Part shown: positions 7,984 through 16,927 of the stretch, piece after piece
Layout: every line of letters begins with the position of its first letter
Numbering within the stretch: position 1 is the stretch's first letter
NCBI GenBank assembly: GCA_029555415.1
Contig: JAKPSI010000061.1
Span: forward strand, 88,459 to 152,458
Reading direction: 5' to 3'
DNA: 64,000 nt
DNA from: Bacteroidota bacterium
GTDB lineage: Bacteria > Bacteroidota > Bacteroidia > Chitinophagales > Chitinophagaceae
Translations under genes and position numbers: made by a program
Notes under the pieces: generated by a model
Seen by the model: only the letters and a program-made list of their open reading frames with translations
The model's database searches: none
What the model was told of the DNA's origin: nothing

Positions 7984-8925
7984 TTATGCGGCTGCTGTTC
8001 TTGAATTTCTTTTTGCGGCATGCGCGGTGGCTGCTTCACGTACCCAGGCGCCTTCGTCCCAGGCCTTGCGGCGTGCCTCCAGTCTTTGTTTGTTGCAGGG
8101 GCCATTGCCTTTCACCACCTGCCAGAACTCATCCCAGTTGATGGAACCGAAATCATAATGCTGTCTCGCTTCATTCCATTGCAGCTCTTCATCCGGCAAA
8201 CGCATGCCCAGTACTTTGATCTGTTCCGCGATCATATCCACGAACTGCTGACGTAATTCATCATTGCTCTTCCGTTTGATCTTCCACTTCATGCTCTGGT
8301 CACTGTTACTGCTTTCACTGTCGCGCGGACCGAACATCATCAGCGAAGGCCACCACCATCTGTTGATCGCGTCCTGACACATGGCTTTTTGTTCTGCACT
8401 GCCACGACTCAGTACCAGCAAGGCTTCGAAGCCCTGACGCTGATGGAAACTTTCTTCTTTACAGATGCGAACCATCGCGCGGGCATAGGGCCCGTAAGAA
8501 GTGCGGGTCAGCATCACCTGATTCATGATGGCCGCACCATCCACCAGCCAGCCGATCGCGCCGATATCGGCCCAGGTCAGTGTGGGATAATTGAAGATGG
8601 AAGAATATTTCGCTTTGCCACTATGCAGGTCATTGATCATTTCTTCCCGGCTCATGCCCAGTGTTTCGGCAGCGGAGTAGAGATATAATCCATGGCCGCC
8701 TTCATCCTGCACTTTGGCAAGCAGGATCGCTTTGCGTTTCAGGGATGGCGCGCGGGAGATCCAGTTGCCTTCGGGCAGCATACCCACGATCTCACTGTGC
8801 GCATGCTGACTGATCTGCCGGATATTGGTCTTCCGGTAAGCATCGGGCATCCAGTCACGCGGTTCGATCTTGACCTCCTGGTCGATCTTATGCTCGAATA
8901 TTTTTTCAAGATCAGGCAAAGGCAT
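7984..8925 (-). CDS. paaA: Phenylacetyl-CoA 1,2-epoxidase catalytic subunit PaaA
   Basis: 313 residues; first gene of the paaABCD-G-I-Y run. Ferritin-like di-iron protein. Iron ligands lie in the helices around [16 protein letters not shown] (about 40-55), [20 protein letters not shown] (about 71-90) and [16 protein letters not shown] (about 153-168), giving the expected E/ExxH pairs. It inserts one oxygen atom into the aromatic ring of phenylacetyl-CoA, with electrons from PaaE. A TACATTTG -7 element lies 18-25 bp upstream of the ATG, so the leader is short. Upstream lies the response-regulator gene rather than paaE. Confidence 0.95.
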   Translation of the reverse strand: MPLPDLEKIFEHKIDQEVKIEPRDWMPDAYRKTNIRQISQHAHSEIVGMLPEGNWISRAPSLKRKAILLAKVQDEGGHGLYLYSAAETLGMSREEMINDLHSGKAKYSSIFNYPTLTWADIGAIGWLVDGAAIMNQVMLTRTSYGPYARAMVRICKEESFHQRQGFEALLVLSRGSAEQKAMCQDAINRWWWPSLMMFGPRDSESSNSDQSMKWKIKRKSNDELRQQFVDMIAEQIKVLGMRLPDEELQWNEARQHYDFGSINWDEFWQVVKGNGPCNKQRLEARRKAWDEGAWVREAATAHAAKRNSRTAAA

Positions 8926-8942
8926 CGTAGTCGATTTGATAA

Positions 8943-8950
8943 CAAATGTA
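8943..8950 (-). promoter_or_regulatory. -7 element of the paaA promoter
   Basis: TACATTTG on the minus strand is an exact TAnnTTTG. Transcription would start about 12 nt before the paaA ATG. No convincing TTTG -33 element stands 17-23 nt upstream, so the promoter may be weak or depend on an activator. Confidence 0.45.
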
Positions 8951-9040
8951 GAGAAAACTAACGGCTGTTCGCTGTTTTGTAAGCTGCCTTTTTTGAAGCC
9001 GGAGGTCGGGCTGCGATGGCCGTTGGAAGTGGATCGGGGC

Positions 9041-9718
9041 TCAGATCCATTTCTTCTTATGCGCGATATTGATCATCTGCGCACGGCTGTTCACGTGGAG
9101 CTTTTCGTAGATATGTGCCGCGTGTTTGCGCACCGTTAGGGGAGAGATGAATAATTTCTCACCAATGGATTTGTAATTCTTGCCACTTACCATTTCACGG
9201 AGTACATCCATTTCCCGGTCGCTCAACCCGGCATTGTCATCCTTCACTTTCTCATCTTCTTCCTGTTCGCGGTAATGATGCACGGGCATCTGCCGCAACA
9301 GTTCCATGGCTTTGCGCGCAATGGCCGGACTCATCGGGATCCCGTTATGTTCATGCACACTGGTGATGGCATCAATGATGTTCACCGCGCTGTCCTCTTT
9401 CAGCAAATAGCCACTGGCTCCGGCTTTGATGGCTTCGAAGATCTTGTCATTATCCTCGAATACGGTAAGCACGATGAATTTGATATCAGGGTAGGATGCG
9501 GTAGCCAGACGGATCGTTTCAATGCCATCCAGTTCAGGCATTTCCAGGTCCATCAGTACGACATGCGGTTTATCGTTCAGGCTTTTGAGCTGTTCCAGGA
9601 AATCATTTCCGTTCTTCGCTTCCAGCACCAGTTTCACTTCCCGGTAGGCCAGTAGTTTATCCTTTACCGTCTGGCGGTTGATGGCTTTGTCGTCTGTTAT
9701 CGCAATGCGGATGGACAT
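9041..9718 (-). CDS. NarL/LuxR-family response regulator
   Basis: 225 residues. The receiver domain (about 1-125) has acidic residues in ITDD, the phospho-acceptor D57 in [13 protein letters not shown], a Thr in [11 protein letters not shown] and a Lys in YLLKEDSA. The C-terminal LuxR helix-turn-helix (about 155-222) contains [25 protein letters not shown] and [13 protein letters not shown]. It follows the sensor kinase by 31 bp and is surely its partner. The kinase-regulator pair sits between paaE and paaA. Regulation of paa genes is possible, but so is an unrelated target such as the divergent 12928-14144 pair. Confidence 0.92.
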   Translation of the reverse strand: MSIRIAITDDKAINRQTVKDKLLAYREVKLVLEAKNGNDFLEQLKSLNDKPHVVLMDLEMPELDGIETIRLATASYPDIKFIVLTVFEDNDKIFEAIKAGASGYLLKEDSAVNIIDAITSVHEHNGIPMSPAIARKAMELLRQMPVHHYREQEEDEKVKDDNAGLSDREMDVLREMVSGKNYKSIGEKLFISPLTVRKHAAHIYEKLHVNSRAQMINIAHKKKWI

Positions 9719-9749
9719 GATACAAATTTCAGTAACTGTTCAATACGAT

Positions 9750-12700
9750 TCAATACCCTTTCGGGAGCATTTCATCTTCCAGGATGATGCGACTGCCTTT
9801 ACCGGGTTCACTTTCCAATTGTAAGTGCATACCGGCTTCCTGAGCGCGCCATGCCATATTATCCAGTCCGTTTCCGCGCTTGACCAGCGTTGGATCGAAA
9901 CCTTTGCCATTATCGGTCAGACTTATACGTAATGCATCCGTGCTGCTGATACTGAAACGAATGCTGGTAGCGCCACTATGGCGGATCATATTCTGTAAGG
10001 CTTCCTGCAGGATCCTGTTCAGGTGGATCGCGCGGGAAGCGGACAGGGTCCTGTTTTCCTTGATGTTTTCCTCAGCTTCAAAACTGATGTGCTCAAAATT
10101 CCGGAGCAGTTTGGAGCAATGATTCTTGAACCCATCACTGAAATCCGCAACACTGATCTCTTTGTTATTGAGTACCCAGATCGTCTCACGCAAACTGCTC
10201 AGGATCTGTTCTGCATTGTTCTGCATTTTGGAAAGATCATCATCCTGTCCGGATTTGGCCTTCATCTTTTCAACATTGGCCATGAGTGCAGAAGTATAGG
10301 CGCCGATATTATCATGCAGGTCGCGGCTGATGCGGCGGCGCTCATCTTCCACTTGTTGCTGAACGCGGATCTTCTCTAATTGCTTACGGTAACGTACTTC
10401 ATTCATTCGTCTGATCAGGAACCAGAGCAAAACGAGTGCGATGATGATGACGCCGGTCCTGAACCAGACGGTTGCCCAGAACGGCGGTTTGATATTAATG
10501 TCGATCGATGTTTCATTGCTCCAGTCACCCGGTTGCAAAGATGCCGCTACACGGAAAACATAATGACCCGGTGTTAATCCGGCATACCGGACACTGCGCT
10601 CTGTTACGGGGTACACCCATTCCTTGTCAGCCCCTTCCAGTTTGTACCGGTACCGGATCAGCCGGCTCCGTGACGGGAAGATCCCTGCGAATTGCAACAC
10701 GATATTGTTCTGCGTGTGATCCAGTTCTAGCCTGACCGTAACTGCAGGATCCAGGGACAGCTCTTTTTCATTCACCAGGATCCTGTTCACAGAAACCGGA
10801 AAGCGGATCGCACCGGGTCGTTGAATGGATTCATCGATCTCCGTGATCCCATTTACGCCACCGAAATAGAGCTTACCGTTCACGGCTTTCCAGAATGCGC
10901 CACTGTTGAATTCATTGCTTTGCAGTCCATCCGCGATCGTGTAGTTCGTGAAAGTATGACCGGACAGATCCATGCGGCTGAGCCCGTAGTTGGTACTGAT
11001 CCATAAATGATCACCGCTGATGATGCTGCCATAGATATAATTATTCGGCAAACCGTTATCGGTCGTGTAATGATGTTTCAATTCCATTTGCGGATCCAGC
11101 TGCCATAAACCATTTACGGTACTGATCCAGTAATCACCTTTTGCATCCCGGTTGATCTGTTTGATCAGGATGGCGCCTGGTTCCGGGAAGAATTTCTTCA
11201 TCCCATTGACGATACTGAATAAACCCGCTTCACTGCCGGCAAGGATATGGTCATCATCCGCTGCGAATAATGCGGACACTTCTTTTTCCAGTGAGTCTTT
11301 CAATACCAGCTTCAGTTTTCCGGAACGGAATTCCGCAAGCCAGATATAACGATTGAAGGAATTGAGGAACCGCCCGGGTGAGATCATACAGGCCTGATGA
11401 AAAGTGTTATTGGAATTGTTGTCTGCATGTGCAGCCCGCATCAGCTGGTCCATGAAATTGCTGTGATGCTGTGTAAGCGGCTCATAGAAACCAAAGAAAT
11501 TAGTGCTGTAAATGAGAACGGAATCCTTCCCGCCAGGCTGCAGGCTATTGAAAGCATGCAATTGCAGCATCTCATTCCCGTTGCCGCCGATCGGTTCCAG
11601 ATCCCGGAGGTAGTTCCCGTTCCGGTCGAATACCTCCGCGCCACTGGCCAGGTAACAGCTGTATACATTTTCACGACTGTCCGTAAAGATCCCTTTCACG
11701 ATGGGCAGCTGGCTGTTGTTATTATTCCTGAAATGATGGAAGAGTTGTGGCGACAGATCACAGTAGGTGATCCCATTCGGGTCCGTACCCAGCCAGAGAC
11801 AATCATCCTTCAGCAGCATACTGAGTGTGATCATACCGCGCACCGTTCCGGAGAGAACGGTGGAAATAGGATAGTTGGCCGTTTCACGGAATGATGTATC
11901 ATAAAAGGTAAGTCCCCGGTCATAGTCACTTACCGCGAATTGCTGCAGCGAAGGAATGAACAGGGTCGATTTCAGGAACGGATCACCTGCGCCCTGATCT
12001 ACGGCTGCGGTACGAATGAAACGGAGTTGTTCCGGATCGTATTCTGCCAGAATGAACTGCTGATGCCGGTATGCAGTGAATACGATATGACCCTTGCCAT
12101 ATGGTGTTGCGGTACTGCTGATAAAATCGGAAGGTGTATCTGATAAAGTATTCAGGACATACCGTCCATCCCGAGTATGTAATGTAACAATGAGGTTCCT
12201 TCCTCTCGGGATCAGATACAGCAGGTCCGGTTTACCGGATGCGATGATACTGAGACCCGAAAGTTTACTGCTGAGATCACTCATACCCGGTTTGATGATA
12301 TCCTGACGGGCAAACGTTTTGATATCATACGCGATCACACCATAATTATGGAGGAAGACCAGCATCCGGGCCTGGATGCTGTCATACCAGAAGCGTATCA
12401 TATTGGCCTGCAGCGGCAGGCTCAGCAAAGTGCGGTGTGTATTGGCGGCAGGATCGAGCACTTCGATGCCCTCAGAACCCGCGATCCAGATCTGACCCCT
12501 GTTGTCAGCGGCCAGTCCATTGATACCGGTATTGAATAATCGGTTCCCTCGCGCGCCACTCTTACGGTATTGGGTGAACGAATATCCGTCGTATCGGTTC
12601 AGCCCGTCCGCCGTACCCACCCACAGATAGCCGTGTTTGTCAAAGGTCATAACAGACGCGCTGTTCTGCGTCAGTCCGTCATTCACGGTCAGATGCCTGA

Positions 12701-12854
12701 ATTGTAAAGGCTGTGCCAGCAATGCCTGGGTGAACACAAAGAAGACCGCTATCAGGATACCACGTTTCAATTCGGTGTTTGATGGTTGATTGAAAGGGGA
12801 AATTAAATTTTTAAAATGGAAACGATGCAGTTCCGGCTTCTGAATCGCTGGCAT
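9750..12854 (-). CDS. Two-component sensor kinase: periplasmic Reg_prop propeller, Y_Y_Y domain, HisKA_3 kinase
   Basis: 1034 residues from the ATG at 12854. A TTG at 12770 would give a cleaner signal peptide (KRGILIAVFFVFTQALLAQP) and 1006 residues. Two-component propeller repeats fill the first ~690 residues (LTVNDGLTQNSASVMTFDKHGYLWVGT, GLNRYDG, YWISTVNGLW, LWISTNYGLSRMD). A Y_Y_Y domain follows (YRYKLEGADKEWVYP). There is one membrane helix (FRTGVIIIALVLLWFLI), a HisKA_3 box with H847 in RISRDLHDNIGA, and an HATPase_c domain with DNGKGFDP and GNGLDNM. This senses a periplasmic ligand and phosphorylates the response regulator downstream. It lacks the fused AraC output of hybrid systems (HTCS). 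Ligand unknown. Confidence 0.92.
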   Translation of the reverse strand: MPAIQKPELHRFHFKNLISPFNQPSNTELKRGILIAVFFVFTQALLAQPLQFRHLTVNDGLTQNSASVMTFDKHGYLWVGTADGLNRYDGYSFTQYRKSGARGNRLFNTGINGLAADNRGQIWIAGSEGIEVLDPAANTHRTLLSLPLQANMIRFWYDSIQARMLVFLHNYGVIAYDIKTFARQDIIKPGMSDLSSKLSGLSIIASGKPDLLYLIPRGRNLIVTLHTRDGRYVLNTLSDTPSDFISSTATPYGKGHIVFTAYRHQQFILAEYDPEQLRFIRTAAVDQGAGDPFLKSTLFIPSLQQFAVSDYDRGLTFYDTSFRETANYPISTVLSGTVRGMITLSMLLKDDCLWLGTDPNGITYCDLSPQLFHHFRNNNNSQLPIVKGIFTDSRENVYSCYLASGAEVFDRNGNYLRDLEPIGGNGNEMLQLHAFNSLQPGGKDSVLIYSTNFFGFYEPLTQHHSNFMDQLMRAAHADNNSNNTFHQACMISPGRFLNSFNRYIWLAEFRSGKLKLVLKDSLEKEVSALFAADDDHILAGSEAGLFSIVNGMKKFFPEPGAILIKQINRDAKGDYWISTVNGLWQLDPQMELKHHYTTDNGLPNNYIYGSIISGDHLWISTNYGLSRMDLSGHTFTNYTIADGLQSNEFNSGAFWKAVNGKLYFGGVNGITEIDESIQRPGAIRFPVSVNRILVNEKELSLDPAVTVRLELDHTQNNIVLQFAGIFPSRSRLIRYRYKLEGADKEWVYPVTERSVRYAGLTPGHYVFRVAASLQPGDWSNETSIDINIKPPFWATVWFRTGVIIIALVLLWFLIRRMNEVRYRKQLEKIRVQQQVEDERRRISRDLHDNIGAYTSALMANVEKMKAKSGQDDDLSKMQNNAEQILSSLRETIWVLNNKEISVADFSDGFKNHCSKLLRNFEHISFEAEENIKENRTLSASRAIHLNRILQEALQNMIRHSGATSIRFSISSTDALRISLTDNGKGFDPTLVKRGNGLDNMAWRAQEAGMHLQLESEPGKGSRIILEDEMLPKGY

Positions 12855-12881
12855 GTTCCATAAAATACTCCGGGCAGAGTA

Positions 12882-12915
12882 TTGCTATGGTCGTGTGCAT
12901 CAGGCAAATTTGCCT
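12882..12915 (+). promoter_or_regulatory. Divergent promoter centred on a 14-bp perfect palindrome
   Basis: AGGCAAATTTGCCT (12902-12915) is a perfect palindrome. It contains CAAATTTG, a 7/8 match to the -7 consensus in both directions. TTG (12882-12884) stands exactly 20 nt upstream for the + strand, giving a start site about 9 nt before the ATG at 12928. The same palindrome lies upstream of the sensor kinase on the minus strand, so one site could control both units. Confidence 0.45.
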
Positions 12916-12927
12916 TCAAACTTTATC

Positions 12928-13413
12928 ATGAATAGATGGCTCTGTCTGATGATCGCCTGTTCCTTATTCACTGTCCGTCTCCATGCACAGGAACCTGATG
13001 AGGCATTAGGTGAGTTCGCACGCGGAAAGTTACCGGTATCCATGTCCAATTTTTCCTTTTTTGAAACATACGGAACATTCCAGATGCGCATGCTGGAGCA
13101 TAAACAGCAGGTCATCAATGACAGCAGTTTCACGATCACCTTCAAACGCAACTATAAAGACGTAGCGGATCTGCAATTATCCTTTCATGCCGCTGATCCT
13201 GATATGTTCAGCAGCGCCACCGTTCGGGAGATCACGGTCAATTTCATTTCCAAAGCCGCCTGCAGTGCGTGGTTGCTGAAACTGGGGAAAGAAGCGGCAC
13301 CCAAACAATGGGTCCTGCCCATGCCTGATAAAAATTGCAAAGGCGTGAAAGTGTATCAGGAAGGGGAGAAGAAAGCACGTATCACCACTTTCAATGGATG
13401 TCCGGACCAATAA
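12928..13413 (+). CDS. Small secreted/periplasmic protein of unknown function
   Basis: 161 residues from the ATG at 12928, chosen because it starts a clean signal peptide (MNRWLCLMIACSLFTVRLHAQ). An upstream in-frame ATG at 12853 would put a charged stretch before it. The mature part has beta-strand patterns and ends KARITTFNGCPDQ, with two Cys residues near the C-terminus (NCKGVK, NGCPDQ) that could form a disulphide. No family was recognised. It is divergent from the sensor kinase and 26 bp upstream of the barrel gene at 13440, probably one operon. Confidence 0.75.
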   Translation: MNRWLCLMIACSLFTVRLHAQEPDEALGEFARGKLPVSMSNFSFFETYGTFQMRMLEHKQQVINDSSFTITFKRNYKDVADLQLSFHAADPDMFSSATVREITVNFISKAACSAWLLKLGKEAAPKQWVLPMPDKNCKGVKVYQEGEKKARITTFNGCPDQ

Positions 13414-13439
13414 AGTAAAATCAGTAAAAAACAGAAGAA

Positions 13440-14144
13440 ATGAAAAAAACGATCCTCCCTTTAGCATTGCTTTTATGCTATTTCAGTATGTCCGCACAAA
13501 AAGGACCCAGTGGTAAAGGCCTCAATTTCGGATTGACCTATTCCATGCCTTCCCGGTCGCAGTTCGATACGTATATGGCCACGATCAGCCATGCACTCGG
13601 TATCGATCAGTCGTTGGTAGCCAAAAAAGATATCGGTTTCGCGGCCGGTTTTTCATTCCGGACCGATCGCACGGAGATCGAAGCGGGTGCAGGGATCATG
13701 CTGGGTCATAAAACGAAGATCAATAACTCCGCGGGTTCCGTTAGCGCGGCATTGAATACAAAGACATTCGACATTCACTTCGGTTTCAATTCCTACATCG
13801 CCGGACCATTCTTCATTGGATCCGATTTCGGCGTTCTCGCCAATGAAGGGAAATTCGAAACCGTAGGTATGGAATCCTTATTCGAATCCACACCTTCCAG
13901 TGGCAATCCTTTCAAAGGGTATTCTTTTCTGATCAAACCCAAGGCAGGATTTTTCTTCCCTTTTAAAAAGGGTGAGTATACCGGGCTTCGGCTGAACGCC
14001 TTCTATGACCTGGCATTGAGCAAGTATGAATTCTACAAGAATGATATTTTTCCGACACGCCTCAGGAACTATACCGGCGAAACAAAGACCGGTTATAATG
14101 GCATAGGCTTTCAGGCCACGCTCGTTTTTTCGATGGATAATTAA
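13440..14144 (+). CDS. Outer-membrane beta-barrel protein (porin/OmpA-barrel-like)
   Basis: 234 residues with a signal peptide (MKKTILPLALLLCYFSMSAQ). Alternating hydrophobic strands and aromatic girdles follow (LNFGLTYSMP, IGFAAGFSFRTDRTEIEAGAGIMLG, FDIHFGFNSYIAGPFFIGSDFGVL, GLRLNAFYDLALSKYEF). The C-terminal strand ends GIGFQATLVFSMDN, the usual form for an 8-strand barrel. The transported substrate is not evident. It shares a transcript with 12928-13413 and is followed by a terminator hairpin that overlaps the end of paaE. Confidence 0.78.
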   Translation: MKKTILPLALLLCYFSMSAQKGPSGKGLNFGLTYSMPSRSQFDTYMATISHALGIDQSLVAKKDIGFAAGFSFRTDRTEIEAGAGIMLGHKTKINNSAGSVSAALNTKTFDIHFGFNSYIAGPFFIGSDFGVLANEGKFETVGMESLFESTPSSGNPFKGYSFLIKPKAGFFFPFKKGEYTGLRLNAFYDLALSKYEFYKNDIFPTRLRNYTGETKTGYNGIGFQATLVFSMDN

Positions 14145-14170
14145 GGAACAGAAAAATGAATGAAGGAGAA

Positions 14171-14212
14171 GATCACTTGACGTCAAAGTCAACCGTGATC
14201 TTTTCTGTTTTG
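14171..14212 (+). terminator. Terminator of the 12928-14144 unit, overlapping the paaE 3' end
   Basis: GATCAC (14171-14176) pairs with GTGATC (14195-14200), and inner TTGAC (14177-14181) pairs with GTCAA (14188-14192). The + transcript continues TTTTCTGTTTT. The hairpin lies inside the last codons of the convergent paaE gene, so coding and termination share the same bases. Confidence 0.55.
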
Positions 14213-15252
14213 GGATGGCTCTGACAGGTCAGGATGAATCCTTTCTTCACTTCTTCGTCCTCCAGGCCCCATTGCACATCCATGCTCACTTCTCCTTCCA
14301 CCAGTTTGGCCTTGCAGGTACAGCACATGCCGCCCTTGCAGGCATAGGGAAGGTCAGCACCCTGCTGGAGTGCGGCTTCCAGCAATGTATCATCACTGTT
14401 CATCGGCATCTGAAGCGCGATGGTACGTCCGTCGATCTTCATCGTGACCTCACAGACCGGACCTGATGCGGATGTTGTTTTTTCTTTTTTAGGAGCAACT
14501 GCTTTTGTTCCGGCGGTGGTGAATAATTCAAAATGGATCCGGTTGGCAGGGATGTTCTTTGCGGTCAGATGATCCTTTACACAGAAGATCATCGCCTCGG
14601 GTCCGCAAAGGAAGTATTCATCCGTATGCGTATAATCAATGATACCGGCAAGCTCATCCAGTTTCACGGCATCGATCCTTCCGGCATTGATGGCGGTATC
14701 CATTATTTCGCGACTGAGGATATGGATCACACGGAAACGTTCCATGAACCGGTTCTTCAGTGATTCGAGTTCTTCAAAGAATATGACGGAAGAACGGTTG
14801 CGGTTACCATACACCAGCGTGAACTGACTTTGTGGTTCCGTTGTCAGGATGGTCTTGATGAGCGACAATACAGGCGTAATCCCACTGCCAGCAGCGAATG
14901 CGGCGTACTGTTTCTGTTGCGCGGGATCCAGTTTGCTGTTGAAATTACCGACCGGCGGCATCACATCAAGTGTATCGCCGGCTTTCAGTGAAGTATGTGC
15001 CCACCCGGAGAAAACACCGTCCTCCACTTTTTTGATCGCGATCTTCCATTCATTATCAAGCGGTGAACTGCACAGGGAATAGGTCCTTCTGATATCCTGA
15101 CCATCGATCGTTGCGCGGAGGGTTAAACTTTGTCCTGCTTTATAAGAAAATGTTCTCTGCAGCGCGGCAGGTACAGTGAACTGGACGGTCACACAATCGT
15201 GCGTGACAGGTTTTACTTCTTTAACGGAGAGTTTGTGAAAATGGATTGACAT
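14173..15252 (-). CDS. paaE: Phenylacetyl-CoA epoxidase reductase subunit PaaE
   Basis: 359 residues. The FAD-binding domain (about 1-105) contains RRTYSLCSSP. The NAD(P)-binding domain (about 110-235) contains AAGSGITPVLSLIKTIL and FLCGPEAMI. The plant-type [2Fe-2S] domain (about 265-359) has YACKGGMCCTC and a final Cys in LTCQSHP, i.e. the C-x4-C-x2-C-xn-C pattern. It passes electrons from NADPH to PaaA. It lies 3 bp after the TetR gene and is apparently co-transcribed with it, but is separated from paaABCD by about 5.2 kb of other genes. Confidence 0.94.
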   Translation of the reverse strand: MSIHFHKLSVKEVKPVTHDCVTVQFTVPAALQRTFSYKAGQSLTLRATIDGQDIRRTYSLCSSPLDNEWKIAIKKVEDGVFSGWAHTSLKAGDTLDVMPPVGNFNSKLDPAQQKQYAAFAAGSGITPVLSLIKTILTTEPQSQFTLVYGNRNRSSVIFFEELESLKNRFMERFRVIHILSREIMDTAINAGRIDAVKLDELAGIIDYTHTDEYFLCGPEAMIFCVKDHLTAKNIPANRIHFELFTTAGTKAVAPKKEKTTSASGPVCEVTMKIDGRTIALQMPMNSDDTLLEAALQQGADLPYACKGGMCCTCKAKLVEGEVSMDVQWGLEDEEVKKGFILTCQSHPKTEKITVDFDVK

Positions 15253-15255
15253 AGA

Positions 15256-15849
15256 TCAGCCATGTTTGCGTAACCCGTCGATCAGGATCAGCACCATATT
15301 ATCTTCCAGCTGTTGCGCGCTCACTTTGGCGGAGCTGCGGTGCCAGCTTTCGATACCACTGACGGCATGCAGAATGATGAGCACCGCTGTCGGCGCATCG
15401 ATCTGTTTGATCTGATTATGACGAATGCCTTCCTCTATGATACCTGCGAATCGTTTGCGGTAAGTGCGGCGCTGTGTATGAAAATTGGAGAGATAAGGTT
15501 CTTCCAGATGTTTCCATTCACGGTCAGCAACAAAAACTTCTTCGTAATGATCCACCATTTGTCCGATATGAAAACGCAACAGTGTTTCCAGCTTACTGAT
15601 CGGAGTACCGGATGCTGCTTCAATGGTATCGAGGTGCGCGTTGAAACGGTTCGCGACACCAAAGCAGATCGCTTCCAGTATTTCGTTCTTGGAACGAATA
15701 TGGTTATACAAACTTGCAGCTTCTATGCCGATCGTTTCTGCCAGATCGCGCATCGAGGTTGCGGCAAAACCTTTCTCCCGGAACATGCTGGCTGCTTTCC
15801 GGAGGATCAATTCTTTTTTGGAAGCGCGTTGGCGGCGTGGTGTGGCCAT
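15256..15849 (-). CDS. TetR-family regulator, probable phenylacetate repressor
   Basis: 197 residues from the ATG at 15849. An earlier in-frame ATG at 15870 adds only MNIYLWY. The N-terminal helix-turn-helix (about 8-58) has LILRKAASMFREKGFAATSMRDLAETIG and ASLYNHIRSKNEIL. The C-terminal ligand domain is TetR_C-like (KLETLLRFHIGQMVDHYEEV). Its close coupling to paaE suggests it responds to phenylacetyl-CoA, like PaaR regulators; this is inference from position. No operator was pinned down. Confidence 0.88.
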   Translation of the reverse strand: MATPRRQRASKKELILRKAASMFREKGFAATSMRDLAETIGIEAASLYNHIRSKNEILEAICFGVANRFNAHLDTIEAASGTPISKLETLLRFHIGQMVDHYEEVFVADREWKHLEEPYLSNFHTQRRTYRKRFAGIIEEGIRHNQIKQIDAPTAVLIILHAVSGIESWHRSSAKVSAQQLEDNMVLILIDGLRKHG

Positions 15850-15890
15850 GTACCAAAGATAAATGTTCATTTGGTTTAATTAGTCAGTTA

Positions 15891-15926
15891 TTTGAGGCCA
15901 ATAAACAGGGATTTTCAGTAGGTTTG
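15891..15926 (+). promoter_or_regulatory. Promoter of the PfkB-family kinase gene
   Basis: TAGGTTTG (15919-15926) matches TAnnTTTG exactly. TTTG (15891-15894) lies 24 nt upstream, slightly longer than usual. Predicted leader about 62 nt, containing a small GGACC/GGTCC hairpin. Confidence 0.4.
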
Positions 15927-15993
15927 CACGCCGCAGAAACGGGACCTACCGCCCCGGTCCACCGGCAAAACGTCCACTTCAAAAAAACAGTTT

Positions 15994-16917
15994 ATGTCGC
16001 TTATCACCGTAGGAACCATGGCCTTTGATGCTATCGAAACTCCCTTTGGGAAAACCGATAAGATCATTGGCGGATCCGCCACTTATGTGGCCTATGCAGC
16101 CAGCAATTTCGTGAAACCCGTACAGCAGATCTCGATCGTTGGGTATGATTTCCCGGAAGAAGAAATGCAGGCCTTGCGCGCCCGCGGCGTGGAACTCGAC
16201 GGTGTGGAGATCGTGAAGGACAAGCCCTCTTTTTTCTGGAGCGGCCGCTACCATGAGGACATGAACACCCGTGATACACTGGTGACCGACCTCAACGTAC
16301 TCGCCGATTTTAACCCGATCGTTCCCGATAGTTATCAGGGCGCTGAATTCCTCATGCTCGGTAACCTGATGCCCAGTATCCAGATGAAAGTGATCGATCA
16401 GCTGAAGACCCGCCCCAAACTCGTGGTCATGGACACCATGAACTTCTGGATGGCATCCGCCATGGAAGACCTGGAAGCAGTGTTGAAGAAAGTGGACCTG
16501 CTGCTGGTCAATGACGGAGAAGCCCGTCAGCTCAGCGGACAATACTCATTGGTAAAAGCGGCCAAGACCATCCTCCAGATGGGTCCTAAATACCTGATCA
16601 TCAAAAAAGGAGAGCATGGTGCACTGTTGTTCCATGGTGAAGATGTATTCTTCGCACCCGCGCTCCCTCTGGAAGACGTATTCGATCCCACTGGCGCTGG
16701 TGATACTTTCGCCGGCGGTTTTATCGGACATCTTGCCAAAACGAAGGACATCTCTTTCAATAATATGAAGACCGCTATCATCGTGGGTTCCGCCATGGCC
16801 AGTTTCTGTGTTGAGAAATTCGGCGCTACCCGTCTGAAAGAGGTGACCAAAGAAGATATCGACCGCCGTGTTCAGCAGTTCAAAGACCTCGTAAGCTTCG
16901 AGATCGAACTTGTTTGA
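15994..16917 (+). CDS. PfkB-family (ribokinase-like) sugar or nucleoside kinase
   Basis: 307 residues. The N-terminal glycine motif is KIIGGSATYVAYAASNF (about 22-38). The C-terminal PfkB signature DPTGAGDTFAGGFIGHL (about 229-245) has the catalytic Asp in GAGD and the anion hole. The substrate cannot be read from sequence; this divergent branch is close to kinases annotated as generic sugar or inosine kinases. It is distinct from the fructokinase at 42902-43855. It has its own promoter and is convergent with the lamin-tail gene. Cytoplasmic, no signal peptide. Confidence 0.85.
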   Translation: MSLITVGTMAFDAIETPFGKTDKIIGGSATYVAYAASNFVKPVQQISIVGYDFPEEEMQALRARGVELDGVEIVKDKPSFFWSGRYHEDMNTRDTLVTDLNVLADFNPIVPDSYQGAEFLMLGNLMPSIQMKVIDQLKTRPKLVVMDTMNFWMASAMEDLEAVLKKVDLLLVNDGEARQLSGQYSLVKAAKTILQMGPKYLIIKKGEHGALLFHGEDVFFAPALPLEDVFDPTGAGDTFAGGFIGHLAKTKDISFNNMKTAIIVGSAMASFCVEKFGATRLKEVTKEDIDRRVQQFKDLVSFEIELV

Positions 16918-16927
16918 TCCCGGTTCG

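Noticed and set aside
9750..12854. Hybrid two-component system (HTCS) regulator of a glycan locus
   Set aside because: The kinase ends after the HATPase domain; the receiver and LuxR-type output are on a separate protein.
15979..16542. 187-codon minus-strand frame across the PfkB gene
   Set aside because: Overlaps the kinase glycine motif and has shadow-like composition (His/Gln-rich).
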